Positions 48,167 through 62,220 are shown, counted from the stretch's first letter. The stretch: 64,000 nucleotides of DNA from Vicia villosa (GCF_029867415.1 NC_081185.1:106681055-106745054), one strand, 5' to 3'. Notes: generated by a model not told the origin, from the sequence alone. Translations and numbers: made by a program.

Positions 48167-48879
48167 GGGTTTAACCCTGATGATAATTTTATAAGCCAAA
48201 TAATTATTTAAAGGAAAATAAGAGTCAGGACTTAGCTTCGTAAAAGGCGTGGCACGTGATCGGGAGGTATCTGATGATTGCCCTGAAAAATGCACAACGA
48301 AATATTTTTAGTGTAGGGACATTCTAAGACAAAACTCGTAAACCCTAATCAAGGCACAAACTACCCCAGTTAGTCAAATAACAAACTAATTGGAATAATA
48401 CCAAAATTATGGAGAAAAATCGAGAATTCGATTAAAAATATCAACTAAATAATTATTGGATATAATCCTAATTATTTAACTGATAAAAAGGTTTTTCAAA
48501 GTAATATAGAATCTTAAATAATAATAAAAATAACAATGAAGAGTACAATATGAAAACTCGAACTTTCGATAAAATAAATAATTATAATTTGTTATAAAAC
48601 AAAGGTTATATAAAAAAATAAAAGTAATCAAATAGTTAAAATAATAATAAATAAAAAAACAAAAAAATAAGTAAAAAAACATTTATATAACAAAAATAAG
48701 AAAAAAGACTTAGCTGATATTAAGTGTAGTAGGATTTGTGAGGACCATGGTGTATCCTCGCCACCAGGAGCGTTGGATCTGGCACTGAGACAATCCTGAG
48801 GCTGATGATGAAAGCGCATGGTGAGGACTGGCTGGCATGGCGTACACGATCCAGGAGCAATTTAGATCAATAAAGTGTT

Positions 48880-48945
48880 AAAAAATACACGGTCCTGCCA
48901 GGGCTCGAACCAGAATGCTTAGGGTCATTGGCAAAACATGCTAAC
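48880..48945 (-). other. tRNA-like block in solo LTR X
   Basis: Minus strand: A-box-like GTTAGCATGTTTTGCC (48945-48930), B-box GGTTCGAGCCC (48911-48901), then TTTTTT at 48885-48880. The arrangement is the same as in LTRs U, W and Y. Confidence 0.5.
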
Positions 48946-50923
48946 ACCCAAGCTGCGCGTCACATGCGTTAGTGTAATGAGTTGAATATTACATATACAG
49001 AAAACTTCGTTTAATGAATTTTTTTTAAAAAGAACCAGTTACGCGCCCAGGAGTCCTTCTTCTTCAACCTGGTTTTTTCTGAAAAAAGACAACGCTTTTC
49101 CCTACGGTTTTTACCCGTAGCCATAGCCCTGCAATAATAAACTCAACAAATAACAATAAATTCCATCTAAGACCATGGTTCACCTTGTTTTGGCCTCCTG
49201 GATTCAACGGTGGTGTCTATTTGATCCGATTTCACCTAGAACACAAACCCCTAAATCGAATCTTAAAAAACCTAACAATGGCACATTATTCATCCTGCAT
49301 CTAGAACACGATTAAATTATCCAGGAATATCACACAACTTCTCACGGTTATGAATATGTAAACGAAACATGTTTATGATGCTTATATAGTCGAAATCGAA
49401 CTTAAAAAGAAATCCCAAACCGTGAGCCTTAATGCAGTGATTCTGGATGCTTTGATCAATGGAGATGACGGGTTCTGCTTCAGAAAGTCACGAGGAATGG
49501 ATTGGTAACCTTTGAATGACCTGAATCGATTGAATTCTTGATCTGCAAATCCCTTGAAAGCTTTGAATTTTTTTTCTTTGCGTGAGGTTCTTGAGGCAGT
49601 TCAAAACGTGAACCCCTTGGTCTGCAACTGTTTGTGTTTTTATATTAGACAAATTAGGTCAACAAAACAATAACCAATCTTGATGAATCAAGGAGATTGG
49701 TCTTTGATTGATCATGGCCTTAAATATTTCTAATTTTGATAAATTTCAATCTTTCTTATCCCAATCTTTTTGGCACGAGTTTTGCATCAAATATGAAGCA
49801 TTATGGTGATTGATTGAAATTGGAATAAGATCCTTAATGGAATATTTGAATTTTCCATGATTTTTAATGAATTAATATCACTTTTACATGATTATAAATT
49901 CATATAAAATCATATAGAAACTAAAAAATTCGTGGAAAATAAATTTGGGGCCTTGGATAACTTGAGGATCAAGATTGGGCCAAAAAAGATTGGGTCTCTT
50001 TGCAAAAAAATCCATTTTGAAAGCCTTTTACTTCACATTTTTCCCCCTAAAATCGACCAACTTTGACGAGGCATATTTCCCTCAATTTTTGAGGTATGGA
50101 GGAGTTCTAGGACTTTTCAGAAACCTTGAAGAGTCCTCTAACCAGTGTTTTTGGTTTCATATAAAAATAATTTTCCATGCTCCTTGTGTGTTCTTTTGAA
50201 AAGAATGACTTTTGGTTGACTTTTGAAAAGGACCTATAATGTTTTGATCCATATCTCTCAAATGAAGCATTTTTAGACTTGGCATGTGAGAGACAAAATT
50301 GTAGGCAATTCAATTTTCTTCAAAATGAGCTTTGGATGGAAAATTTCTGATATTCCATGTGGGAGTTATGGCTGATCAAAGTTCAGTTGACTTTCTCCTA
50401 TGAAAACCCTAAATTAGAACTTTTGAAATTGTTGATTTCTGATCTTTCTTTGATGAACCATGATCAATTTTTGATCAAATAGTAAATGGTACTTCAAAAT
50501 AAATATGTTGACAAAAAATCAGGAGTTTTGACTGTACTTTGACCATAATTGACTTTTAGGTCAAATCAGTCGACTGTTGACTTTTTGAGCAATTGAGTGA
50601 TCAACTCTTTGAATTGAGCCCTGAATTTTGTCATGGAGGTAGTTTGAAACATCATAAACCATATGATATGCCTTGGAGCCTTTGATTCATTGGTTTTCTT
50701 CATGAAACCACAAACCCTAGTTTCTTGAGCCTTTGTTTAGGAGGGATGTCTTTGAGCCATATGCCTTGACTTTGAGTTTGAGCAAGAGAAATAGTATGGG
50801 CAAATTTTGGGGTATGACAAATGCCATGTTAATATAACTTGTTGCTATGGTCATCCTTTATTTATACACTTGTACATATACTTACATCTTTGTACATTTA
50901 TACTTTGGTTATGTTATTATACT

Positions 50924-50929
<6 letters not shown>

Positions 50930-51019
<90 letters not shown>
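50930..51019. repeat. (AT)n microsatellite, left block
   Basis: Uninterrupted AT dinucleotides up to the MITE border at 51020. Frames called through it are meaningless YI repeats. Confidence 0.97.
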
Positions 51020-51376
<357 letters not shown>

Positions 51377-52572
51377 TGAGACACCTATCCATCATCACAT
51401 CATATTCATTCATACATGAAATGATCTTGAGGTATGTCATCCTTTTATTCATTAAACTTTTATCTTTGAGCTTATACATTGATATTATTAAACTCACCCT
51501 TTGATTGTATCCATGATACACGTGTTATCACACACACACACACATACACACACACACACAACTTGAGATATTCATCATGAATGATTGTTTAAGGTGTTGC
51601 CTAAAATCCAAAGGAATAGGAATGGTATTGACTAAAATTGTCAAGGTACTCAATCTCTTTTCCAACTCTTTTACTCTGTGCTTAGTATTGTTAAAGCTTT
51701 GCACCCTACTTGTTTTGAAAATGGTTTTGTATTGTAAATCTCAACCTCTTTTAAATCAACCCTTGGTTTTGTATTGTTAAAGCTCAACCAACCCCTTTTA
51801 AAACCACTCTTTGCCTTGTATTGTTAAAGCTTGACACCTTTTAAAACTTGTTAAGTATTGTTAAAGCTTAACATTTTAAAAACTCGTTGAGTATTGTTAA
51901 AGCTCAACACCCAAAAAAAATTCCGCTTGGCTCTTTATTTTCCTTTTAAGAGGAACTACAAAAGCTCTGACTTTCCTATTGCACTTAAGGGGTATGTAGT
52001 CCTAAGATGTGATGTCTTATCGAGTTCACTTTTAAAAAAAAATTCTCATCCTTCCACTCTATTTAAACAAAAACAATTTTATAACAATAACAATGATAAT
52101 ATATATTTCAAAGAGGTTCCTACGGAGTACCGTAGATCTGACGGGTGCTAATATCTTCCCTTGCATAAACAACCCCTCGTACCTAGATCTCTAATATGTT
52201 TACTAATTTTGATTTTAAAAACTTCAATGGATTTCATCGCTAAAACACGGTGGCGACTGTGTTAAAATATATGAGCTAAGTCAATCAATGGCTCTAGTCT
52301 CACAAATTTCACCGCTACAAAAATTCAACGGTATTAATCAACACTCAACAATACCAAGACTTGCCAAAATAGGTCTTTGTCACAACACATAATTGTAAAA
52401 AATGGAAATTATGCACCTGTCACCTGCGTTGCGCCCAACTTTTTAGGGTTATGTGTGGGCTCGCTATTCGCATGTCTTCTGGGTTACACCCAAACGCACA
52501 TGACAACAAAGATCAGAGACGCGATTTTCACCCTTAAAGCTCTGTTGTAAAGCACCGGCCACAAGATAAAGG

Positions 52573-52949
52573 TTATTTGTTTCAGAAAGAGGCAAAGATG
52601 CCCTTAAGTTGTCCTCTTAATGATGCCAAAAGATATAGATCAATAAAACAAAAGGATAAAAAAATAGAATATTAAAAAGAAAAGGTTTAAGGACACTTCA
52701 AATTGAGTAAGAAAGTAAAGGATCTAATAGAAAAGAAACAAGTAGTCTTTATTTGAAGTCAAATATGGAAGAGAATTTGCCCCTTGTTTGAAAATCATCA
52801 ATGATTAAGTATATTTAATTTCATAATAAGTAGAAATACAAGAAGTATTGTGAATAAGGCAAAGAGGAATCTAATAATGCTTACGGTACATTTTGAAAAG
52901 AATATATGATTAGGTGGAATGAAACTATTTGAATGAGGTCATGACGATG
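52573..52949 (+). repeat. Dispersed repeat, copy B (partner at 22404-22753)
   Basis: Colinear with copy A but with an extra segment of about 30 bases near 52805-52850. The sequences diverge abruptly after GAATGAGGTCATGA. The repeat lies outside the border of solo LTR Y; 52320-52572 between them has no recognisable gene. Confidence 0.8.
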
Positions 52950-53731
52950 AAAAATAAATTTTTTGGCGAAGCGGAATTGTTAGTTCATGAGACTTTCGTT
53001 GATGAGTTTTACATGGACTGTGGTCTTAGACAGGATGATCACTTTTACCGTCGTTCTTATATTATTTTATTGCATATTAAGGGTTGAATGCTATGTTAAG
53101 ATCGTTAATGAGTTTAGATATTTTCCATGGATTTTAAGTGAGAGATAATATAGTCATGTTTGGATATTTTTAAATAAGATAGCAGAAAGAATATAAAGGA
53201 GAGGATTAGAGGTTCCATTGATATTTTAAAATGGAATAAAAACATTTTTTATGGGTTAAATATAAATGTAGGCGAGTTTCGCTTTATCCATGTAATATTA
53301 TTTTTTGAATTATCGCAGGGGATATTATATATTTATTTCTTTTTTCATTCACACTAAACTGAAGGATAAAAAATGGTGTAAGTGATAGTGATGGAAGAAA
53401 ATGAAATAAATATCACTCCTTTCAATTTTACTCTATCTGAATTGGATCCGACCAATAGGTTGAATTAAGGTAACTGGAAATCAGAGAGTCACCGGTTTAT
53501 TCTGATTGTTGAATTGGATAAGCTATTGAATCAGGGAGAACCAACCAAAACCAACTAAAACAGGTAAAAATCGGCGAACAAACGATTTTGAAAAATCATT
53601 AGATTAAATGCTTGTTTTTTTTTTATGACAAAACGACCATTTTGATTTTTTTTTAAAAATAAAATATAAATTTAAATAGACTTTGTTCAAAATTTATTTG
53701 GAACAACTTTTCTTCTTTGAAATTCAATTTA
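52950..53731. other. Stretch with no gene seen
   Basis: AT-rich. Short frames only, no motif and no repeat border that I can define. Confidence 0.5.
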
Positions 53732-54539
53732 GGGTTAAATATGTTTTTCGTCCGTATAAATAACTTAAATTTTATTTTAGCTCTTATAAAAAATTTCTTT
53801 GAATAATGGTCCTCTTAAAAGTTTTCATCCACATTTTTGGTCTCTCATGCTAAAATCGTCGTTAATTCAGTCGCTAAGTAGAAAACCACCGCTAAAATCG
53901 TCACTAATTTTGTCATTAAGTTATAAAAATCATCGCTAAGTTGCAAGGGGGACCAAAAGTAACATTTTTAGGAGGACCATTCTTTGAAGGAAATGTTTTG
54001 AGGGACTAAAAGTAAAGTATGAGATATTTAGAAGGACTAGGGGTGGCAAAACAGGTCGTGGCCTGCCGGGCCGACCAATGCTAAATCCCGTCCCGCCAAA
54101 ACCCGCACCACCAAATCCCGCCCTCCGCCAAAGTCTGTCGCTCCGTCAAAACCTGCTATTGTTTAGTTAATTCTAGCAATTTCAATTCTTGATGGTTTTA
54201 TTTTATACATTTATTTGTGAATATATCTAATATTTTTTAAAATTTGTTACAAAGATGCTTTATAAAAAATTGTTCTAAAAACTATGTGGAAAATCTAATA
54301 GAAATGTAAAAAAATATATTAATCTATTAATCTTTTAATAAAATGAAGAAAATCAAATAAATAAAAAAATAAACGGGCAAGCCCGTTGTCCGCCACCTTA
54401 GCGTGGCATGCTAAGTTCTTATGCCTATTTCAACTTGGTCAACTTGTCCGCCCCACTCTTTTTTTGACGGGCATATGGCGAGACAAGGTGGACAGCCTGC
54501 TCTGCCATCCCTAAGGAGGACCACAAACATATTTAACCC
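53732..54539. mobile_element. PIF/Harbinger-like MITE with a nested hAT MITE
   Basis: The ends GGGTTAAATATGTTTTTCGT and ACAAACATATTTAACCC form inverted repeats bordered by TTA (53729-53731 and 54540-54542), the 3-bp duplication of PIF/Harbinger elements. Sequence inside (GGTCCTCTTAAAAG, AGGACCATTC) belongs to a family I recall as common in legumes. It is interrupted at 54038-54513. Confidence 0.65.
54038..54513. mobile_element. hAT-type MITE nested in the preceding MITE
   Basis: 476 bp, ends TAGGGGTGGCAAAACAGG and CCTGCTCTGCCATCCCTA, flanked by AGAAGGAC (54030-54037) and AGGAGGAC (54514-54521), an 8-bp duplication with one change. It shares the TAGGGGTGG end with the element at 23433-24094 but differs inside. 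Confidence 0.82.
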
Positions 54540-54759
54540 TTAAATTTATTATACATTGCAATTATTTTGTTATGTTGCAATTAAACTTTGTTAGGGATCT
54601 AAGGGGACTTTAAAATAGCAATTATGTGAGCACCACATCATTTAAAGGCGATTGGTTTCCCATCAAAATTCATCATCACATTTGTGGTTCCTATAAATTA
54701 ATCATTACACGCCTCAACTTACATTGCCTACTCTTACGGGTATTAATGTGAAACGATGC

Positions 54760-55300
54760 CGGAATAACAAAGTATAATCATTTTTTATTGGTAAGAAACC
54801 CATAAGGGTAGAAAAGAGAGAAGAAAGAAGAACACAATGAATTGGTTATAAACTGTTATTATTTACTTTCTCTTTGAAACAAGATTACAAGTGTTACAGA
54901 ATAACAAATGACATATTTCATCCTAATTAGGATTTTTATTATGCAATGATGAGAGACTAATATGCTATTTATAAGAAAACTAACACATTAAACTAATGGG
55001 CTTTTACACACAGACCCATTTCACAAGCTAACATAGGGAACAAGCTAACTTAACCAATTGGGCTTAGCAAACAGGCCCAATTCAACATGCTAACAATCCT
55101 AGTACACTCCGACTTTGACTACAACATGTGAACAGATTTTGACGACATGCTAAGATTTTGTCGAATCAAGAAAATATCCTTCGACCATACTAGAGTTCGA
55201 TTCAATATCTCACATATATTATCCACGTGGCAGAAAGAAAGGGCAAAGGTCAAAATGCCTCTCAAATTACCACCGATGACAGTTAGGGGTAGGTGTGACA
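54760..55300 (-). repeat. LTR-like sequence, unassigned
   Basis: On the minus strand the block starting TGTCACACC (about 55299) includes a promoter-like TTATAAATAGCATATTAG (near 54970) followed by transcript-leader-like sequence. No partner copy or target duplication was found, so the type and borders are guesses. Confidence 0.3.
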
Positions 55301-55860
55301 TTAGACTATAATTGGATGGTAATGAGTCATAATGAATTTGGAGATAAAATGAGTGATAAATAGAGCATGTGCTTCAAAACTCCTTATTTGAATTATTTCA
55401 CCATATCCCATCAAGTACCGTAATTGCAATCACCATTAAGGGAGAGTTCGGCCAACTCGATGAGCCTTGAAACAAAATCATAAATTGGCTCTGCTAGTTA
55501 AGACTTTGAGGACTATTATTTTGAATTGGACCATGGCACAATCTACCATGATTCTAAAGGGTGCATATTCTCTTGGAATCGCCTCTTATTTAAGCAAGAT
55601 AATTTCAATAGACTTAAATTTCATGTCATATGGTAATTCATGAAATGAAGGCCAAATTTAAAAGTTTCAAAAACTCATCATATCATTTATCATCAGCTCT
55701 GCAAATAAATTAGACCAGTTGGTTCAAATAAGAAAAAGCATTCATTATATGTATATATACCCACAAAATAAACCGAGATTAAAGCTAAGAAATTGGCATG
55801 GCTACAATACAAGGAGTATATTGCAAAATTACAACAAGACATTAACAACAAAATACATGA
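55301..55860. other. Intergenic, 3' flank of the calmodulin-like gene
   Basis: No gene. It probably includes the 3' untranslated region of the calmodulin-like gene near 55700-55860. Confidence 0.5.
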
Positions 55861-56757
<897 letters not shown>

Positions 56758-58399
56758 TTTACTACAAGTGCGTGCGTGCGTGCAAAGATGAATGAAGGAA
56801 TTGAAAAGAAAAGAAGTGTGTATTATTGTGTTGTTGAATTTTGATAGATAGATAGATTTGTGTATAATTGCAACAAAGAAAAAGTGTGAAAATCTTAATA
56901 ATACAATACCAATGGTTCTTAATTTTCTCCTATGTTGTTGTGTATTGTATTTGTGTTATGCTACTATATTATAAGGGATGTTGCGTGTTTGGTGGCACAC
57001 CATTGGTGACTATTTCCATTCTTGACGCTGTTTTCTTATTAGTGAAACATTAATAGTGGCTATGGTTTGTCTTCCTTGACTTTAAATGGCCTAGTTTGAA
57101 TTTTTATTTTCGAGAAGAAAATTAAAAGCTTGTGGTACCTTGTCCTTGAGAACATGGCTCATTGACCTTTGGAACATGCATCATGGACTTATTCAAGTCA
57201 TACATTAAAATTGTCTCCCTCCATTCCTTTTTATATTATTATCTTACAAAATTCACAATTACTAAAAAAAATTGTCATAATAAATTTTTGAATAATTTTT
57301 ACTTTTATAAATTTTCTTTTTTTGTCAGTATTATAAATAAATTTGAATTTTAATTCACTCAATAATAAATATATCTGATTTATTATATCAGATGGAATCT
57401 AGCTAGATATTATCGATTCTTATTTAATTGTGTTAGATAAGTCTATTTATACATAATTTTACTCTAGATTTAAATGAACTCTTACTAATAAATATTTGAA
57501 TTTCCTCTCTTAAATTATTCGATTTTAAGATTGGATATTAAATATTCAAAAATACTATATCTAATTTATATATAAATTAAATTACTAACCGTCTTCTTTC
57601 ATTTTCAATGATTTTCCGTTCTTTCTAGAAATGGAGCACATGTTAATAATTGAATAGAAATAGTCCAACCCATAACTATGGGACAGACCTCCAATAGCAA
57701 GTGGAGGAATCAAATCATTTAAAATTTAGACTATCAATCTCATCGTTGAAATTAACTAAAATTCAAAATCTTTTATTATTTTCATTATTTTGATTTAGTC
57801 AATTTGGTCTTTTGATGAATGGTTGAAGGTTTTCAAATTACAATATCAGACCCCAAATTAAAATTCATTTGATGTCATAGACTAGAGCAAACTCAGAGTA
57901 AGTGTGAAAGTCAGAAAAAAAATTCTACACTTAGTTTTGTGAACAATATAGTTTGTTGTGAACAATTTATATTTTGTTGGTGTGCCATTACATTTAGAAT
58001 CAAAGCTTATTGACTCACCGACAGAAATTATTTAATTGTTTATATTCAAATTTTTTATTTGTGTACAAATTACATACACTCGACACGGGATAAATGTATG
58101 AGGAGGCAATCAAGGATTCTATTTTAGGTATAAACTAATAAAAGACCTGTGCGTTCGCATAGATATTTTAAGACGGATATTTTAAATCTTAAGATGGATA
58201 ATGTATTACAAATGCATAAAAAGAAATTTAAAAATTCGAATGAGCAATGTTAAATTAAGATTCATAAAACAAAATGAAGCTATATATAGTAGATATTTTA
58301 AAAAAAGAAGAAGTTGGAAATGCAATAATCATTCATATCTTAGGTAATTCGATAAGGTTAAGTTGTTGGTGATTGTTAGTGCAAAAATCTAGTGAGGTA
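56758..58399. other. Intergenic, no gene seen
   Basis: The left part is the promoter side of the calmodulin-like gene. The rest is AT-rich with short frames only. No repeat borders could be defined. Confidence 0.5.
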
Positions 58400-59360
58400 T
58401 GTTGATGGCGCAATTGATGGAAAAGTCCCACAGATCAAGGGTTTGAGCCCTACAAAATTGATCTATAAGGGAGTTTAGAAAGATGAAGAAAAATTCAAAG
58501 GTTCAAGTTGCCAAAGAGGGAAAGTCAGTCGACACAACCTGGAAAATGCGTCCATCCCTGTTATGTCGACCATATGGAAAGTTAAGACTTAGAAGAATTT
58601 GTAATTAAGTTTATGCTAGGGGATAAGGTCGAAAAAAAGACTTGAGCGGACTAATTTGAAATTCAAACTCCAGCGGTTATCGAAGGCTTGGCTCCTAAAA
58701 TGAGCGCCAGAAACATAAGGAATGGTTACTTAGGATCGTGCAGCCAGTCGTTTGGTTTATAGGTAGTTACTTTGCAGTTCTGTAACCTATAGGCAGTTAT
58801 TTAATTGTATTATAAATAGAAGATCCCACAAAGGGCACCAGATGTTCACTTGTACTAAAATCACTTGTAGAAACTTCATTCCCAGAGCAAGGAAGTAAAA
58901 GTTTTCAAGAGTGCTAATTAATGTACGTGAATCACCATTTTCACTTCAATGCAATTTCCTTATTTTTCAATCATTCCTTTTGAACACTTTGTCTTATTTT
59001 TATTTACTTTTGAACTATCTTTTTACATTGTCATGTACGTTGCTGAACACAATTATATTACGATAATAGAATTTACCAAAGATACATTCGTTGTGTATCT
59101 CTTTTAAATGTTATAATGTTTTGTCGGTCACGAGTCACCTTCAGTCGGTAGCATTAACGTCTTTTGTGGAAAACTTCACTTGTTAAACTCTTTGTAGGGA
59201 ACCGTCTTCTCATAGAGTCAGAAATTGTGTCGAACTGAACAAGTCAAACCTTAGTTACATTAGCACCTGTCTTAGGATCAACTAGTCGATCCTACAAGTA
59301 ACCCTTAGTTTGTAGGCTTTGGGAGGACTAGCGGTTGTTTACCAATTTCTACAGTAAACA
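58400..59360 (+). repeat. Orphan Tat-type LTR (5' LTR)
   Basis: TGTTGATGGCGC (58400) to CTACAGTAAACA (59360), about 961 bp. TATAAATA lies at 58811-58818. Its last 60 bases resemble the end of the V LTR (GGACTAGCGGTTGTTTACC and GTAAACA), and a V-like primer site (TGGCACGCCCGGGACA) follows at 59364. A second LTR is not found in the window. Confidence 0.72.
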
Positions 59361-59396
59361 AAATGGCACGCCCGGGACATGTGCTGATGTAAGTTT

Positions 59397-59747
59397 ATGA
59401 AACTTAGAAGTGGGAAACAATATAGTCGACCACAGGAAACTTTAAGAATGTCAAATCCTAACGTGGATGTAATACCACCAGGAACACTAACTACCACAAA
59501 TCCAGTAGTTTCGCAGGTTGCAACTTTGCCTCCGTTGACAAATGCAGCCCCAATGACGTCGACTACAGGTGCAGCGGTGACGTCTATCCCTTTGCCTCCA
59601 CCGGGAAGCCCGGGGTCAACAATGACAACAAGTATCCCTTTCAGGCCTAACATACCCCGTTTTGGCACTGCAAATCCTCTTTATGGAATGTCGTATTCCT
59701 TAATGCCAGGATATCACTCGACGTCAACCAGCGGTGGTGGCGGATAA
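59397..59747 (+). pseudogene. Truncated Tat gag start
   Basis: Seen: a 116-codon frame beginning MKLRSGKQYSRPQETLRM, comparable to the MNLRNGK start of the gag-pro in element V. It is followed by a P/T/S-rich segment and ends at TAA after SGGGG. No gag core, zinc knuckle or protease follows, so this is only the N-terminal tail of a Tat gag, broken or replaced downstream of 59747. Confidence 0.72.
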
Positions 59748-60128
59748 CACTCAAAATATAAGTTCTTTTATGGTTATGTAACACTTGGGGTTTAGGTTTG
59801 ATTTCATGTTTATGTTTCGAGATATATTGGTATGCCCTCTTTATGATTTTGGACATATGGGACTATGTGATGTGGCCTTAATGCCTAATTCTTGTATGCA
59901 TGGATTACTTTATGTTATGAGATATTAGTATGGTATCACTTTATTATTCTGCTGTGATGTGCATATGAAACATGATATTCAAATGTGTGTTATGAACATG
60001 ACCAGTTGCATTGTGATGTTTTGATTTGTTGAAATTTCGAAATACATGTGACGCCCTCTTTGATATGCATGCTTTTGCACAATATATTTGTCGTGAGATT
60101 TAGGGGGTGTTATAAATGGTGTTAAGAA
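59748..60128. other. Non-coding spacer after the gag fragment
   Basis: Nothing recognisable. AT-rich with several ATATG motifs. Confidence 0.5.
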
Positions 60129-60842
60129 TGATGCTCTAACTCATTTCTTTCGGTTTCCTGCTATTTTATCTTCCCCTATACCTAGCACCCTAAATGAGTT
60201 CGTTGTTGTCCTGGTTATTGAGGACCTAGATTTTGTCAAGGTCTTAACTTCCATTGATATGAGGGGCCTTTTGCATATGTTTATCATACTTTGTTTATGG
60301 CTGAGTCTCTTGTTTCTATTGTAGTTGCTTGTCAGAACAATGTTTTAGACTCTGGTTAGCTTTCAAGGGAGCGAGATGAGCTGAGGGAGAGGTGTGAAGC
60401 CCTTGAGTGCCAAAATTATGACACTGAGAAGGAATTGGATGAGCTTCGAGCGAGTGTTGATGCTTTTAGCTCTTTAAAGGAAGAGGCAGATCGGTATGGT
60501 AGGCCATTCATTTTGGCTTTTCGGCTAGAAAGGTTGAAAACCTCCTTTGCTCATGGGGGAAATGTTGTAAGAAGGTTTTTGAAGATACAGCTTAGTCGTG
60601 CAAAACGTTTAAAGCGAATCAGAAAGATCTTCAACAAAAGAATGACAATTGGTATAATGCTTTGAAGGCTCTCGAGGAGGAGGGGGTTACTGGCCAACAA
60701 AAGTCTCTGCAATCTCTTAAGCAGGCAGCAAAGGTCGTTTGTAGGGTCTAAGATGAGATGTTGGAGCAAGCTAGATTGTTTTGTCCCAAACTTGCTATCA
60801 CCATTGACCAATTGGACCCTTTAGTAGATTCTTCTGAGTAGG
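60129..60842 (+). pseudogene. Decayed coding remnant with coiled coil
   Basis: Seen: plus-strand frames join end to end only with frame changes. 60135-60320 reads FRFPAILSSPIPSTLNEF, then from about 60270 MAESLVSIVVACQNNVLDSG, a stop, then SRERDELRERCEALECQNYD and ELDELRASVDAFSSLKEEAD (charged heptads typical of a coiled coil). After a further shift comes ALKALEEEGVTGQQKSLQSL, ending near 60842 with ITIDQLDPLVDSSE. The layout resembles C-terminal coiled-coil regions of plant transposon-associated proteins, possibly the sort seen in the antisense genes of Tat elements. I do not recognise a family with confidence. Confidence 0.45.
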
Positions 60843-60960
60843 ATATCGGGGGTGGTCTTGGATCTGAGGAGGCGGGGTAGCGACGTCTGAGTGTCTTTTT
60901 TTCTTTTTTCTTTTATTTTCTCTTGTAATATTTGACTGGAATTTTGTGCTTTGGTTTGTA

Positions 60961-60964
<4 letters not shown>

Positions 60965-61016
<52 letters not shown>
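60965..61016. repeat. (AT)n microsatellite
   Basis: About 26 AT dinucleotides just after the coding remnant. Confidence 0.97.
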
Positions 61017-61019
<3 letters not shown>

Positions 61020-61800
61020 TTATTACCTTTGCATACTTATGCCTTTTGGTATAATATTGTTCCTTTTTCAACTTTTGTCATTGTCCGCCTCGAATTCGAG
61101 GAGAATTAGGATCAGAGGAGAATCCTGCAATTTGCATCATCGTTTGTCTTATAAAGTAATGAATAATAATTGCTTAAAATGTAAAATACCTTAACTCTTT
61201 TGCGGAGTCGCGTATGACTGTTTCGCTTGAAAGAATGTTTCATTAAGACATACACGATTTCTTGATAGAATGCCGAGGTAGTAGCGCATTATTGTGATTG
61301 GAATGTGCTTGCACAGAGGAAACACTCTTGCAGTTTGAAGTGTCTGTATGTCGGATTGAATCTAATGGAACATGAGATTGTCTCCGAGCGTTTATGCTCC
61401 CCATTGTACTTATAAGTATTTCATAACAGACCAGCTATACGAGACTATACCTTAATCATGTTTACATGGTTAAAGTATGCGTCTGTTTAATCATGGTGGT
61501 GTTTCAAATTATACTTAGAGATGAGGGACATGAAACCTCCTAGATTCAACCATATTTTAAACTACGCTCTACGTCACAAACATGGTCAAAGATAGAGGAC
61601 CTCCTTCCCTAACCCTGAGGCTATGGCTCGGATCGAGGTGGTCATCTCCAGGCTTCACCACGCTTGCCCTCAGATAGGCTAGATATAGAGGGGGTGCGCC
61701 AGCTACGCGTGAAAGCGTGTATTTATTTGTTAAGGGGTATTTGGATTTGGAAGTTTACTTCTTTAATAGCACCCTTAGAGGATTTGGTTGTCCTAGCTGG
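61017..61800. other. Stretch with no gene seen
   Basis: Mixed composition, higher GC than its surroundings around 61560-61720, but frames are short and show no motifs. Possibly retrotransposon-derived. Confidence 0.4.
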
Positions 61801-61809
61801 ACATGCAAA

Positions 61810-62220
61810 GTGTCTCCGATAACTCCCATATATTCTGAAGGCGTGTGAGACATGATGGTGAATTGATTGCTGTAGCTGGGTGCTTGAAGCGTATCTGACT
61901 GATCCCCTAAATTCTGAAGGTGCAGAAGATGATGTGGAGATTTGATTCTTGTATTCGGGCGCTCGAAGCGTCTACGACAACACCCCTGAATTCTGAAGGT
62001 GCTCGAGGTGATGGGGGAATTGATTTTTGTAATTGGGCGATCAAAGAGTGTCCGACAGCACCCCTGAATTATAAAGGCATACAAGGCGCTTTGAGAAGTT
62101 GATTGTTGTAGCCATGCGCTCGAAGTGTATCCGACAACACCCTTGAATCTTCGCGTGTGCAAAGTGCTTAGGGGGTTTTGAATGTTGTATTCAGACATAT
62201 AAAGCATCTCTGATAACACT
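61810..62220. repeat. About 78-bp tandem repeat, five to six diverged copies
   Basis: Units carrying GACAACACCCCTGAATTCTG recur at about 61818, 61897, 61975, 62052, 62130 and 62207. The minus-strand frame 62219-61755 reads through the array, and its repeating pattern follows from the unit length (26 residues); no protein family is recognised. Confidence 0.8.

Larger units (their letters stand above)
28240..50819 (-). mobile_element. Solo LTR X (Ogre-like), containing W and V
   Basis: On the minus strand it runs TGTCATACCCC (50819) to CCGTATTACA (28240), with the exact 5-bp target duplication AATGC at 28235-28239 and 50820-50824. Its own pieces are 28240-28641, 31921-32792 and 48172-50819, about 3.9 kb. 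Sequence is continuous across both insertion points when one copy of each duplication is removed. It has a TATA-like TATAAAAA (49635-49643, minus) and a tRNA-like block at 48880-48945. No primer site or coding region adjoins it. Confidence 0.85.

Noticed and set aside
48895..48960. Functional tRNA gene on the minus strand
   Set aside because: The B-box and a weak A-box are present, but I could not pair a convincing acceptor stem and anticodon arm. It is reported only as a tRNA-like block.
61755..62219. 154-codon minus-strand frame
   Set aside because: It follows the roughly 78-bp tandem repeat and shows the same periodicity. No recognisable domain.
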